Shown in pieces: positions 18,153 through 27,174 of a DNA stretch of 64,000 nucleotides. The DNA comes from SURF-28 sp034521465. Lineage in GTDB: Bacteria; Bacteroidota; Ignavibacteria; Ignavibacteriales; Melioribacteraceae. Position numbers and translations under genes: made by a program. The notes below the pieces were generated by a model that had not been told where the DNA came from, ran no database searches, and saw nothing but the letters and a program-made list of their open reading frames with translations. Within the stretch, counting starts at the first letter, position 1, and each line of letters begins with the position of its first letter. The stretch is taken from NCBI GenBank assembly GCA_034521465.1, contig JAXHMN010000016.1:124001-188000 (forward strand), read 5' to 3'.

Positions 18153-18242
18153 ATATCCGGCAACAATATACATACTGATGTTTTGTTCTAGCGTGAATTG
18201 TAAATTTATTGGTTAACAAAAAATATTTCAAAAAGGAACAAT

Positions 18243-18893
18243 ATGAAACTATACAAATATATCTTACCGCTAATTGTATCTATCTTCATTGTGAGTGGAA
18301 GCGTACAAGCCCAAGATGATCCTTCTTTAGAAGAAACACTGGACTGGATAAAATGGAAAGTTGAGGATTTCGGTGCCGGTACATACAATAATATTTATGA
18401 AGACGCGAAACTCAAAGATTTCCGAATAAGGTCTTACATATACACTACAACAAATCTCAAATTTTCATTTGAAGGCAGGGAATGTAAGTTGGAGTATATT
18501 CAAGAAATTGTTCCGGATACAAATACTTATAATTTTTTGAAAATTAATGCTGATATGAAATTTGATCTATGGGATATTGAAACAGTAGTTAATGCCGGGG
18601 ATGAAATAGATTTTTTAAGAAATACAAAAGACAGAATATTTGATGAATCGATATTGGAAGAGTTCTTACTATTAAAAACAGTTAATGAAAATCTTTCTAT
18701 TACATATTCTTTTAAAAGAGAAAAATGGGATATTGAAAATTATGCCTACGAAAAATACGATACCAAATCCGGAAAGATAAATTATCTCTTAATTCACATT
18801 GATGACGAAGATATTAGAGAGAGATTGCTGAAAGCATTTAATCACGCGGTTAAAAAAGCAAAAGAGAGCAATGGAAGAAAAGAAATATTTTAA
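18243..18893 (+). CDS. secreted protein of unknown function
   Basis: 216 residues with a clear signal peptide (MKLYKYILPLIVSIFIVSGSVQAQ) and a charged, mixed alpha/beta mature part with no motif I recognise (segments such as LDWIKWKVEDFGAGTY and YIYTTTNLKFSFEGREC). It is preceded by AAAAGGAACA and lies 21 bases before the NapH-like gene, so it may belong to that operon. One lone cysteine and no haem motif. Confidence 0.6.
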   Translation: MKLYKYILPLIVSIFIVSGSVQAQDDPSLEETLDWIKWKVEDFGAGTYNNIYEDAKLKDFRIRSYIYTTTNLKFSFEGRECKLEYIQEIVPDTNTYNFLKINADMKFDLWDIETVVNAGDEIDFLRNTKDRIFDESILEEFLLLKTVNENLSITYSFKREKWDIENYAYEKYDTKSGKINYLLIHIDDEDIRERLLKAFNHAVKKAKESNGRKEIF

Positions 18894-18914
18894 AGAAATT
18901 AACAACAATAGCAT

Positions 18915-20415
18915 ATGAGAAGAGATGAATATATATATGGGCAAAATACGGGTAATAAAATATCCGCTCATGTAGTTACTCAAAGTAGTAATGCCGGTTT
19001 CGATCTGCTTAAGATTCCTTTTATAAAGAAATTTTTTCTTTGGAAGGGATTCCCCTATGTTTTTCAAATTTTAATGCTCGCTGTCTTTATCGCATTAATA
19101 GTTATCGGCTGGCAAGTTTTTACGCCGGAAGGAGTAAACGATAAACTATTTGCTAAAACAAACATTGTAACCTTATTGATCTGGGGAGCTTGGTGGCCAC
19201 TTATGGTTTGGCTTGCGGTTACTATGGGCAGAGTCTGGTGTATGGTATGCCCGCTCGAACTCGTGTCGAATATTACCGAAAGATTAGGAAGGTTTTTAGG
19301 TGTTAAACAAAAATCTTTAAACAAATGGATTCGCGGCGGAGCAATAATCGTTTTTATTTATGCTCTTATCCAACTATTAGTAGCAGGAATTAATCTTCAT
19401 AGATTGCCGGCTTATACTTCATTCTTCTTAATCGGGCTGCTGACATTATCTGCATTTGTCGGTATCTTTTTTAAAGACAGAGCTTTCTGCCGCGGTTTTT
19501 GTCCCTATAGGAATGCTGCTTAATGCATACGGCAGAGGCGGAATGCTTGCCGTTAGAGCAGGTTCGGATGATACTTGCCAGGGCTGCACAGGCAAGGATT
19601 GTATAATGGCGTGCAGCAGAAATAAATTTGATGCTCGAAGCTGTCCGAGCCTATTGAATCCGCCAAAGTTGAATTCTAATAAGGACTGTCTTGTTTGCGG
19701 GCAGTGTATTAAATCTTGCGAGCCGGATAATATGCAGCTGCTCTTAAGAAAACCGTTCAGCGAAAAAGATACACGTGAACAAAAAGCAAGCTGGTCGTTA
19801 ACAATATTTATTATGCTTGTTTCAGGATTCGTTACTTATGAATTGTCAACCGAATGGGCTGCTGCAAATAAAATGTTTTTAATAATACCAGATTTTTTAA
19901 CAGATCAATTAGGATTGGAAAACGCTGCCGGTTTTATCAAAGGAATCTGGACAATCGGTATTTTCCCGCTTCTGTTGTGGACTCTTCTTGGAGTGCTAAC
20001 TGTATTAACTAAAGGCGCTAAATCAATTTTTGATGCGTGGAGGGAATTGGCGCTTCCTTCAGTGATTATAATATCGGCGGGACATGTAATAAAAGCAGTT
20101 GCAAAATTAAATACTTGGGCAGGTTATATTCCGGGCAGTATAAAAGATACAAACGGCGAAGAAACCGCAAAGTTGATTTCTGCCGGAGTTAATATACCGG
20201 AAGCTTTTATAAGTAATTTGGCAGTATCAATCATCGGAATATTCATTTTAGTATTAGCTTTTATTTATTCGATTAGAGAAGAAAAGATAATTTTTAACAG
20301 TTATATAAATTCACATTTTCTGCCTAAGCTGATTTTGTTTTTACTCTTTTCAACTATTGTAATGGAATCAGTTAGGCTAGTTCTGCATTGGAATTTAACA
20401 GAGGATTTATTATGA
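18915..20415 (+). CDS. NapH/NosR-like polyferredoxin membrane protein (one frameshift)
   Basis: A polytopic protein of about 500 residues with iron-sulfur sites facing the cytoplasm. It has two CxxxCP-type motifs after helices (WCMVCPLEL, FCRGFCP-IGMLLN) and a ferredoxin-like part with CQGCTGKDCIMAC and CLVCGQCIKSCEP. More helices follow. The frame breaks at about 19505 (an extra base in TGTCCCTATAGG); the two halves otherwise join as FCPIGMLLNAYGRGG. Such proteins pass electrons between quinol and periplasmic reductases. The stop overlaps the start of the next gene (ATGA). The exact partner enzyme is unknown; NapH-like is a structural description. Confidence 0.78.
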
Positions 20416-20897
20416 TAAAATTTAGTTTGTTCACTATTCTACTCTTTGTATTATTTGGTTGTGATGGTAATAATGAAAAATTAAGCTGGTTATCTTCTGA
20501 TAAAGACAGCGCTTATGTACAAATTGAAAGACAATTCCGCGGATTTGATATGGCGATGAAAGAAGTTGGTTATAGATATAATGAACTTTATTTTGCCAGT
20601 CATGATGAAAATTGGGATTATGCAAAATATCATCTGGAAAAGATAGAAACCGCTATAAATAACGGACTTGAAAGAAGACCGAAACGTGCTGCATCCGCCC
20701 AATCCTTTTTTGATCATTCAATACCATCTTTAATGAATACAATAGAATCCAAAAACAAAGAAGCATTTGTTAAGCAATTTGAAATTTTCAAACAAGCTTG
20801 CAACACTTGTCATATAAACGAAGATGCAGAGTTTGTGAAGGTTGTTATTCCCCAAACCCGGTATTCACCCGTAGATGCAAGCAACTCACAGGAGTAA
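20412..20897 (+). CDS. monohaem c-type cytochrome lipoprotein
   Basis: About 161 residues from ATG 20412, which overlaps the upstream TGA and follows AGAGGA. The lipobox (LLFVLFGC) places Cys17 as the lipid-anchored residue. A helical mature domain follows, with one CxxCH haem motif (QACNTCHINEDAEF) near the C-terminus, resembling small cytochrome c'-like or c-type electron carriers. In this operon it would take electrons from the preceding iron-sulfur membrane protein. Confidence 0.78.
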   Translation: MIKFSLFTILLFVLFGCDGNNEKLSWLSSDKDSAYVQIERQFRGFDMAMKEVGYRYNELYFASHDENWDYAKYHLEKIETAINNGLERRPKRAASAQSFFDHSIPSLMNTIESKNKEAFVKQFEIFKQACNTCHINEDAEFVKVVIPQTRYSPVDASNSQE

Positions 20898-20900
20898 AGT

Positions 20901-21341
20901 ATGAATATATTTAAAACCAAAACCGATATTAATTTTCCGATAATTATCATCAGAATTATGGTTGGGTTTGTTTTTATTTCCGAAGGAATTCAAAAATTTC
21001 TGTATCCGGAAATTCGCGGTGTCGGCAGGTTCATTAAAATCGGTATTCCTTACCCGGAATTCTTCGGCTACTTTGTTCCGACTTTCGAAATTGTATGCGG
21101 AGTTTTAATATTGATAGGTTTGTTTACCAGACTTGCTTCAATTCCTTTAATTATAATTATGCTTACCGCAATTATTTCATCAAAAATTCCGATTCTTATA
21201 AATGAAGGATTCTGGGAAATGGCTCACGCGGCGCGCACAGATTGGTCGATGCTTCTCGGTTCAATTTTTCTGCTGATTGTAGGCGCCGGAAAATATTCAA
21301 TTGATAATTACTTATCTAAGAAATCCGGTGTTTTGCCTTGA
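20901..21341 (+). CDS. DoxX family membrane protein
   Basis: 146 residues, four membrane helices, with the DoxX-type opening IIIRIMVGFVFISEGIQKFLYP and the PEFFGYFVPTFEIVCGVLILIGL segment. DoxX proteins are linked to quinone or thiosulfate-related electron transfer and redox stress, but the reaction of most members is unknown. It starts three bases after the cytochrome lipoprotein stop, so it is in the same operon. The operon then runs into the left edge of the 7-kb island. Confidence 0.82.
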   Translation: MNIFKTKTDINFPIIIIRIMVGFVFISEGIQKFLYPEIRGVGRFIKIGIPYPEFFGYFVPTFEIVCGVLILIGLFTRLASIPLIIIMLTAIISSKIPILINEGFWEMAHAARTDWSMLLGSIFLLIVGAGKYSIDNYLSKKSGVLP

Positions 21342-21410
21342 AAGAAATTAAGGAAATAGTTTTACTCTTATTAAAACTCGACGTCGAAGATAAATAACGA
21401 GAGGAAAATT

Positions 21411-21461
21411 TTGGAACTAACATTTATAAAATCAACTCTACTTCTTGTACTTGCCGGGTAA
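21411..21461 (+). pseudogene. truncated start of a membrane protein at the island's left edge
   Basis: GAGAGGAAAA followed by TTG opens a 16-codon frame, MELTFIKSTLLLVLAG, then a stop. It looks like the first helix of a membrane protein cut off after GCCGG. The TauE/SafE gene at 28454 begins MEYIVIAVVALFVAGLTFF. Both contain TTGCCGG in the same codon phase, so joining the two sides of the island there would give a continuous TauE-like N-terminus. Very short, hence tentative. Confidence 0.4.
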
Positions 21462-21464
21462 TCT

Positions 21465-21764
21465 TTATTCTGTCAACCTATTTTTCAAGTCCATTCTTTC
21501 GTGTAATATTCTGATGACTTCAATTTCATTTTCCGCAATCATATGATAAAATATTAAGTGTTTTCCCGTTTTGAACCCAAATAAACTTTTACTTATTTCA
21601 GTATATTCTTTTCCGATGTTCGGATTTTCACCAATTTCTTTGCAAGCGTATTCAATTGCCTGATAATATTTATCAGCTTGATTTTCAGACCATTTTTGTA
21701 GAGTGTATTCCCAAATATCGGATAAGTCGTTAATGGCTTCTTGTCTTAATATAACTTTAGCCAT
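21465..21764 (-). CDS. parE: ParE/RelE-family toxin
   Basis: 99 residues with the RelE/ParE fold: opening VILRQEAINDLSDIWEYTLQKWSENQADKYY, the middle NPNIGKEY and the C-terminal strand pair HLIFYHMIAENEIEVIRILHERMD. ParE toxins poison DNA gyrase; other members cleave mRNA on ribosomes. The start overlaps the antitoxin gene by 8 bases. It is the left-most gene of the island; its stop is only a few bases from the island edge and no attC-like repeat follows it. Confidence 0.88.
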   Translation of the reverse strand: MAKVILRQEAINDLSDIWEYTLQKWSENQADKYYQAIEYACKEIGENPNIGKEYTEISKSLFGFKTGKHLIFYHMIAENEIEVIRILHERMDLKNRLTE

Positions 21765-22008
21765 TTTTTCTTTTTGCGGATTTTAGTTTCGCAAGGTGTT
21801 CGTCAAAGTCAAAATTCTCGACTATTGGACTGTTCAGTCCTTCTTGAATTGCATTTCTCAATGCAATTACTTTGCTTTCTTCGTTTTCTAAAAGTCGAAG
21901 TCCTGCTCTAATAACTTCGCTTACATTTTTGTACCGTCCTGCAGAAACTTGACTTTGAACAAATTGGTCGAAATAATTTCCGAGTGATATGGATGTGTTT
22001 TTGCTCAT
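21757..22008 (-). CDS. parD: ParD-family antitoxin
   Basis: 83 residues with the ribbon-helix-helix segment SISLGNYFDQFVQSQVSAGRYKNVSEVIRAGLRLLE and a C-terminal toxin-binding tail (NFDFDEHLAKLK). It precedes and overlaps the toxin, the normal order. The leader begins directly after the GTTGAAC end of an attC-like repeat, as in integron cassettes, where toxin-antitoxin pairs are frequent passengers. Confidence 0.88.
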   Translation of the reverse strand: MSKNTSISLGNYFDQFVQSQVSAGRYKNVSEVIRAGLRLLENEESKVIALRNAIQEGLNSPIVENFDFDEHLAKLKSAKRKNG

Positions 22009-22061
22009 TTTTTTGTTTTTCTAAAAAGTACCAAATATTGGTAAAAGTTGCAAATTTGTTT

Positions 22062-22186
22062 GATTGTTCAACGGTTTGCGTGTATGAGAAGTAGCGGATT
22101 TTTAAGCACTTCACTGTCCGTTTAATTTAATGTAATCACTTTTATATCAACACCTTCGCCCGCATTACGTATAGCCGTTGTTGTGC
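22062..22186 (-). repeat. attC-like site A
   Basis: An imperfect inverted repeat between the parDE leader and the stop of the upstream oxidoreductase. Read on the minus strand it opens with AACGCACAACAACGGC, has an arm TATACGTAATGCGGG, a central spacer, the opposing arm (plus strand GTGTATGAGAAGTAGCGG) and ends CCGTTGAAC. The end matches the attC core consensus GTTRRRY. The arms resemble those of sites B and C. Confidence 0.55.
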
Positions 22187-22190
22187 GTTG

Positions 22191-23162
22191 TTATTTTTCA
22201 ATTTCAACTACAATCTTTCCCAAATGCTTGCCCTCACCGAAATATTGAATCAACTCAGGGATTTTATCAAATCCGTAGGGGCCATCAACAACAGGTCTTA
22301 TTTGTCCCTTTTCCACAAGTTTAGAAATCTGGTCTAAACCTTTATTTGGCTTATGAATGAGTACGCTCAGCTTTTTACTGGTAAAAAGTGATATTAGCGA
22401 ACCTAACAATGCTATTTCGAACAATCTGTACATCGATCCTCCAACTGTGATATAAGTGCCATCTTTTTTGAGGGATCGTGCATATTTAAAAACGGATCTG
22501 TTTGATTTTGTATCAAGGATAAGGTCATATTTTTCACCGGTATCGGTAAAGTCCACTTTTTTATAATCCATCACGCTATCATATCCCAGCGATTTCATCA
22601 AATCAAGTTTTTCGGCACTGTCAACGCCGGTTACCTTTACCCCATATGATTTCAAGATTTGAATTCCCAGGGTTCCGACACCGCCTCCGGCACCATTGAT
22701 CAGGATACTCTGTCCGGATTTCACCTTTCCCTTCTCCACAAGTCCCTGAAGAGCGAGTAATCCGGCATGTGGCAGGGCAGAGGCATCATTATAACTGATA
22801 TTGGAAGGTTTTTTGGATAATTGATTTTCCGGTACGCAAACGTATTCGGCAAATCCGCCACATCCGCATTCCGACAGATCGCAGTATATCTCATCACCGA
22901 TTTTAAAGGAACTCACGTTACTGCCCACCGCTTCGATTTTTCCGGAAACGTCTACCCCGGGAATAGTTATTTTTGGCTTTTTTAGACCGAAAAACAAACG
23001 AATCACAAATGGTTTGCCCCTGACCAACCCCCAATCCCAATCATTGATGGATGCTGAGTGAATTTTCACCAGTACTTCCTTGTCATTTGGAATCGGTTTT
23101 GCAACTTCCCCAATCTCAAGATCATTCGGCAATCCGTATTCCTTTAATATAATCGCTTTCAT
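22191..23162 (-). CDS. zinc-independent alcohol dehydrogenase / quinone reductase-like (MDR superfamily)
   Basis: 323 residues, medium-chain dehydrogenase fold: GroES-like N-terminus (VLVKIHSASINDWDWGLVRG, IPGVDVSGKIEAVGSNV) and Rossmann domain with INGAGGGVGTLGIQ. A CGCGG cluster near residue 98 is not the full structural zinc motif, and the catalytic zinc ligands are absent, so an NADPH quinone or enone reductase is most likely. The first of the island genes upstream of site A. It begins 21 bases after the GNAT gene stop, so those two form one segment. Intact frame. Confidence 0.85.
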   Translation of the reverse strand: MKAIILKEYGLPNDLEIGEVAKPIPNDKEVLVKIHSASINDWDWGLVRGKPFVIRLFFGLKKPKITIPGVDVSGKIEAVGSNVSSFKIGDEIYCDLSECGCGGFAEYVCVPENQLSKKPSNISYNDASALPHAGLLALQGLVEKGKVKSGQSILINGAGGGVGTLGIQILKSYGVKVTGVDSAEKLDLMKSLGYDSVMDYKKVDFTDTGEKYDLILDTKSNRSVFKYARSLKKDGTYITVGGSMYRLFEIALLGSLISLFTSKKLSVLIHKPNKGLDQISKLVEKGQIRPVVDGPYGFDKIPELIQYFGEGKHLGKIVVEIEK

Positions 23163-23183
23163 ATGATTTCTTTTATTCTGTTG

Positions 23184-23673
23184 TTAGTTGTCAAGTTTAT
23201 ATATAAATTCTTCTATTTCTGTCTGTCGTGCATTTGCAAAACCTTTGTCTGCTCCAATTTTTACAAAACCACATTTTTCTAAAATTTTTTGTGACCCGAA
23301 ATTATCAAATGCCACTCGTCCGAAAATTGGTCTGGAAGTTTCAATAGATAAAAACTCTTTTAATGCTTTTGTCGCAATACCTTGTCCCCAATAGTTTCGG
23401 TCTATCCAATAAGTAATTTCCGTGTTCGCCTTCCATTACAAACTTAGCAATACTCCCTACTATAATATTTTCAAAAAGGATTGTTTGGATATTTACCGTT
23501 GGGTCGTCGATCAATTTTGTGTGTTTGCTTAAGTAAGCAGATTTGTCTGTCGGGTCTTTCGGCATAAAAGCAGCCAAGTATCCACCTTCTTTGTCAAGTT
23601 GAAATTGAAACAAAATATCTAAGTCTGAAACTTTTGTTGGTCTAAGTTTTATGTCAAGTTCATTGTTTGTCAT
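23184..23673 (-). CDS. GNAT-family N-acetyltransferase (frameshifted)
   Basis: The frame from ATG 23673 (MTNNELDIKLRPTKVSDLD) runs to about 23430, then shifts to EITYWIDRNYWGQGIATKAL, the acetyl-CoA-binding R/Q-x-x-G-x-G/A motif, and continues RPIFGRVAFDNFGSQKILEKCGF to a stop at 23184. About 160 residues in all, a normal RimJ/RimL-like GNAT. An ATG at 23706 would add 11 residues. It directly follows attC-like site B. Substrate unknown. Confidence 0.8.
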
Positions 23674-23724
23674 TTTTGTTCTGTCAATGTTAATTATGTT
23701 ATGCAATTTGGGGCGACCTAAAAT

Positions 23725-23870
23725 GCCCTATAACGGTAAATTGTATGAGTAGTGGCAAGTTGCGTTGCACTTTACTGTCAAACCGCTATGCAGTTTGAGA
23801 GGGCTACAAACCTTGAAAATTATCACTTTCCCTGCCATTACTTATACAAAATGTTGTAACACGTTATTCT
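23725..23870 (-). repeat. attC-like site B
   Basis: The clearest of the inverted repeats. Plus-strand arm TTGTATGAGTAGTGGCA (about 23740-23756) pairs with the complement of CTGCCATTACTTATACAA (about 23832-23849): 15 of 17 positions agree. The outer boxes are TATAAC on the left and, on the right, TTGTAA (complement TTACAA). On the minus strand it opens AACGTGTTACAACA after the ABM gene stop and ends ACCGTTATAGGGC, 50 bases before the next gene. Confidence 0.6.
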
Positions 23871-23878
23871 TACAGCTA

Positions 23879-24223
23879 TTAGAGTATTAACTCTCCTTTT
23901 AATTCATAATGTTCAGCTGTTTTATCATACCTTTTTAATACTTCCTTTGCATTATCAGGTATATATGCCGTTTCATATTTTTCTCCCGCAAATTTCTTCA
24001 CCGATTTCAGAGAGTCAAACTGAAGAACAAGAAAAAACTCCATTTCGTCAATATTTTTCTTAGTGGAAATACTAACTTTTTCCAAACCATCCACTCCGTT
24101 CTTTTTCACTGTGGGAAAGACCTCTTTAATAAGCATATCTTCATAAATCGGTGCATTTTCTATTGTAGTCCAGCCTTTCCACGTTCTTATTATTTTCTCT
24201 TTTTCTTTTCGAATTTTTTTCAA
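23879..24223 (-). CDS. ABM-domain (dimeric alpha-beta barrel) protein
   Basis: 114 residues of the antibiotic-biosynthesis-monooxygenase fold: IIRTWKGWTTIENAPIYEDML, a central strand EFFLVLQFDSLKSVKKFAG and YIPDNAKEVLKRYDKTAEHYEL. Members are small dimeric barrels, sometimes haem-degrading or monooxygenases, mostly uncharacterised. It starts 7 bases after the upstream hydrolase stop, and its own stop abuts site B. No catalytic residue can be assigned. Confidence 0.72.
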   Translation of the reverse strand: MKKIRKEKEKIIRTWKGWTTIENAPIYEDMLIKEVFPTVKKNGVDGLEKVSISTKKNIDEMEFFLVLQFDSLKSVKKFAGEKYETAYIPDNAKEVLKRYDKTAEHYELKGELIL

Positions 24224-24229
24224 GATAGT

Positions 24230-25248
24230 TTATTTTAAATATGTTCTTAAAAAATCAATTTGTGCTTTACTCGATTTATCAAATAGAGAACTTGGATAAT
24301 ATAGTAATCCGAAATGCCCTCCATCAATATCAACCCATTCTTTTGCTTGGGTGATGTTATTATAAACAAATTGTGTCACTTTTGGGTTTGCTCCATTCAT
24401 TTCATCATTGGTTGCAACAACCATTAATATTGGAGCCTTTAATTGACCTGCAAATTGACCAAGGTTGAAATCATCAGGAACTTCAATGTTTGAAAATGAA
24501 ACTACATTTTTCCAATGCGTGCCAAACCGACCACCATATTCAATAAACCAGTTATAGGCTGTTAAATCTGTTAATGCAGAAGGTGTTCCTTTTTGGTCTG
24601 TCGAAACAATTGGCATTTGTTCTGTGGTTGTATGTGGTAAACTCATTATATCATCATTTAGAAGGGTTTCTTTAGCAAAAGCAAATAAACTTCCATCTTT
24701 ATCTTCTTTGGGAATTTCTTCACCAAAAGCTGGAATCATAGTAACTACGGCTTTAACCCTATCATCGGTTGTTCCTGCTAGGAATGCCTCACGTGAGCTC
24801 AAACTCGCCCCCCAAACGGCAATTTTATTTTCATCAATTTCGGGTTGATTTGTAATAAAATCGATAGCATCAATATAACCTCTGGATTGAACCCAAAAAT
24901 TAATTTCTTGACGTGGTTCTCCATCACTAATCCCTAAATTTCGATGATCATATAGTGCAACAGCAAAACCAGCTTCTCTGAATTTTTCCGCATATTTATC
25001 GGCTGTCATCCCTTTGATGGTAGTTGTAAATCCGTGAGCCATTATAACCACGGGTTTTTTTTCGATTTATCCTCTGGTAAGTATAACCTCCCTCTAAGAA
25101 TGGCTCCTTGTGATTTAAATTCAATATTTCTGTACATAATATTTTGAATTGCTTCAGATTCCAAAGTTGCTTTTGGTTTTTGATTGTTACTACAAGCCCA
25201 AAGAGCAGCTGTGAAAATTACCAATATAATTTTGATTACATTATTCAT
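24230..25248 (-). CDS. alpha/beta hydrolase lipoprotein (one homopolymer frameshift)
   Basis: A lipoprotein signal with lipobox LWAC (MNNVIKIILVIFTAALWAC) opens the frame at 25248. It breaks in a run of eight A/T at 25055-25062 and continues PVVIMAHGFTTT, the oxyanion region of a dienelactone-hydrolase/peptidase-like fold. Candidate triad: Ser in VWGASLSS, Asp in VVATNDEMN, His in DGGHFGLLYYP. About 338 residues. One added base in the homopolymer restores a single frame, so the gene may be intact in the organism. Substrate unknown. Confidence 0.8.
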
Positions 25249-25275
25249 ACGTTGGACTGTTTATGCTCTATCTCG

Positions 25276-26064
25276 TTATTTATTAAAAACATATTTTATT
25301 CCTTCTGCATAAGAAATTGGGTATGTATTTTCGTAATTGCTATTTGTGTATTCAATTGATTTAACTTGCAACCATTCATAATTAGAGTCTTTTATTAGAT
25401 CTGATAAGTTTGGTGCATTTTGCACGATCATTACTTGTTGAAAAAGAATAATGGAGCTTTTTGTTTATTTTGTTTTTGGAAAATCATCCTTTTCAATTAA
25501 GTCAATAATAGCCGATGCGTATTTAAGGAGATGGATCTGTTACAATAAAATTATCAAATACAGAGGTTTCTGAGTTTTCAATAAAAAGAGCCATCAAGCA
25601 CCACACCAGATTCACTGCCTTTCCCAATAAATGTTCTTGAAGGATTATTGGTGTAATTATTGTCAACAAATGATGGCCATATCTTTGATAAATTTCATAA
25701 TGCTCTTCAAATACGTGTCTGGTTCTGCATCAATATCAGGTATGTTCTGCTAGACTGACAACCAATGCATCAACACCTATGAAGTCTGATGAACACCATC
25801 AATGACCTCTTTCAAATTCGTCTGTTGCAAGTTCTAAAGTGTTGTTCTGTAAAATCTATTAAATAGATAGCTGGTAGTTTTTTATTAGTTGCATATGAGT
25901 CAGGTAAATATATTTTCCCTTTTGTAGTCACACCATTTGATGAGAATGTAAAAATCTACAATTCTTGATGAGTCAAAGGTTTTTCATCATTTATACTTGT
26001 AAATGATAGAATACCGAAAATTAATATTATAATCCCAATTTTAGAATGTCACTTTTGTTTCCAT
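25276..26064 (-). pseudogene. decayed putative esterase (alpha/beta hydrolase)
   Basis: No long frame survives, but pieces in successive frames spell one protein. After ATG 26064 come SFTSINDEKPLTHQEL, then GKIYLPDSYATNKKLPAIYL, IGVDALVVSLAE, PSRTFIGKGSESGVVLMALF and finally EWLQVKSIEYTNSNYENTYP to a stop at 25276. IYLPDSYxxxKKLPAIYL and GKGSESG (nucleophile elbow) fit the enterochelin-esterase-like hydrolases. About eight frame breaks in 790 bases is far denser than elsewhere, so true decay is plausible. Confidence 0.6.
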
Positions 26065-26083
26065 AATCTTCAGTTTTACAAAT

Positions 26084-26231
26084 GTGTTACAACGTGTTCC
26101 TGTATCGAGTCAGTAGTGAATTTTATGCGCTACGATTTTTCGGGGAGTAATTTGCAAAAATAAAAAAGATTGCGGCTTGGAATTGACACTCAAATCGCTA
26201 ATAATTATACACCTTTGTTGTAGCACGTTGC
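26084..26231 (-). repeat. attC-like site C
   Basis: Minus strand: opens AACGTGCTACAACAAAGGTG inside the end of the SnoaL-like frame, whose stop lies within the repeat as in many cassettes. It has the arm GTGTATAATTATTAGCG, a spacer, and the opposing arm (plus strand CCTGTATCGAGTCAGTAGTG), and ends ACACGTTGTAACAC. The plus-strand 15-mer AATGTGTTACAACGT at its left end recurs exactly at site D. Confidence 0.55.
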
Positions 26232-26721
26232 TGGATCTTTTTTAAAGGCGAGTGATGTTCGTGGACCATTTTCCATCCATCTTCCGTTTTAACAAATAAC
26301 AACGTTATTTGATCGTTTTGTATTACCAGTTCTTCACCAATTTTAAATGGAAATCAGAGTGAAAGGTTAGGTTTGCTACATCCTCGCCATAAACGGCTAT
26401 TTTTAAATCTTTGGCATCAAACTTTATAACTTCTGAAACGGAACCAAATACTTTACGTTCATGTGCTTCATTAGCTTTACCGCCATTACGAGGTTCTCCA
26501 TTTTTAAATTCTGTAAACTTTGGTCCATAAGCATGAAAGGAAATTAGTTTGTCTATATCTTTATCCTTGATGCTTTGCGCAATTGCTCCAAAGGTTTCCA
26601 TTCTTCTTGTTTGGCTTCTGGAAATTCATCTACATTGATACGGTCGACTTGCGCATTGCAGTTCAGTAAAGAATAAAGTCTAGGGTCATTAATCAGTGAA
26701 AAATGTCAATTTTGATTTCAT
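26198..26721 (-). pseudogene. SnoaL/DUF4440-like protein, frameshifted
   Basis: ATG 26721 follows AAGGAG. Fragments in three frames read: a short signal-like start, then RINVDEFPEAKQEEW, ETFGAIAQSIKDKDIDKLIS, FGSVSEVIKFDAKDLKIAVYG, ANLTFHSDFHLK, and DQITLLFVKTEDGWKMVHEHHSPLKK. The last block is the typical C-terminal strand pair (W-x-H-x-H-S) of ketosteroid-isomerase-like SnoaL proteins. At least two frame changes (near 26600 and 26335). The stop lies in site C. Function unknown. Confidence 0.65.
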
Positions 26722-26822
26722 AATATTTCTCCTTGTTTAATTGCATGCGATAAATTTAACTAAAAATAAATGAATTGAGCTTTACTGATATGAGTTAGAA
26801 AGCATTTTGAAACGTCCAAATG

Positions 26823-27174
26823 TTATGATTTTGATTTATTACCGTACAGTAGTAATACCTGAATCTGATGGGGAGTGATATTGAATTGTTCTCTAAAAGA
26901 CTTAATAAAATGTGATGAATTACGCGAATCCACATTCATAAGAGATTTGATTTATATTTAAATTACTATCAGTAAGAAGTTTTTTAGCATACTCAAGGCG
27001 TTTGGTTTTAATCCATTTATGAAGGGGTAGTATTATACAATGGTTTTAAAATCTCTCTTAAAAGCTGAAAGACTTTTACCGCATAATTTGGCAGAATTCT
27101 TCAACTTAAGATTATATAAATAATTTTGATGCATAACAGATTTTAACTCGATACCTGTTCTTTTTTCTTTTACA
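26823..27174 (-). pseudogene. AraC-family regulator, C-terminal domain only, frameshifted
   Basis: Pieces in successive frames give the double helix-turn-helix of AraC proteins: ELKSVMHQNYLYNLKLKNSA, KLCGKSLSAFKRDFKTI, KWIKTKRLEYAKKLLTDSNL, NINQISYECGF, NSSHFIKSFREQFNITP. There is no N-terminal effector domain; the DNA upstream encodes the C-terminus of the preceding hydrolase, so the reading frames abut or are fused near 27175. At least two frame changes (about 27035 and 26930). Confidence 0.7.

Noticed and set aside
24624..24848. 74-codon plus-strand frame within the island hydrolase
   Set aside because: Antisense to a conserved alpha/beta hydrolase region; no independent coding evidence.
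22062..26231. Inverted repeats A-C as rho-independent terminators
   Set aside because: They are 120-150 bases long with long spacers, lack a terminal T run, and share boundary boxes with each other, which fits recombination sites better.
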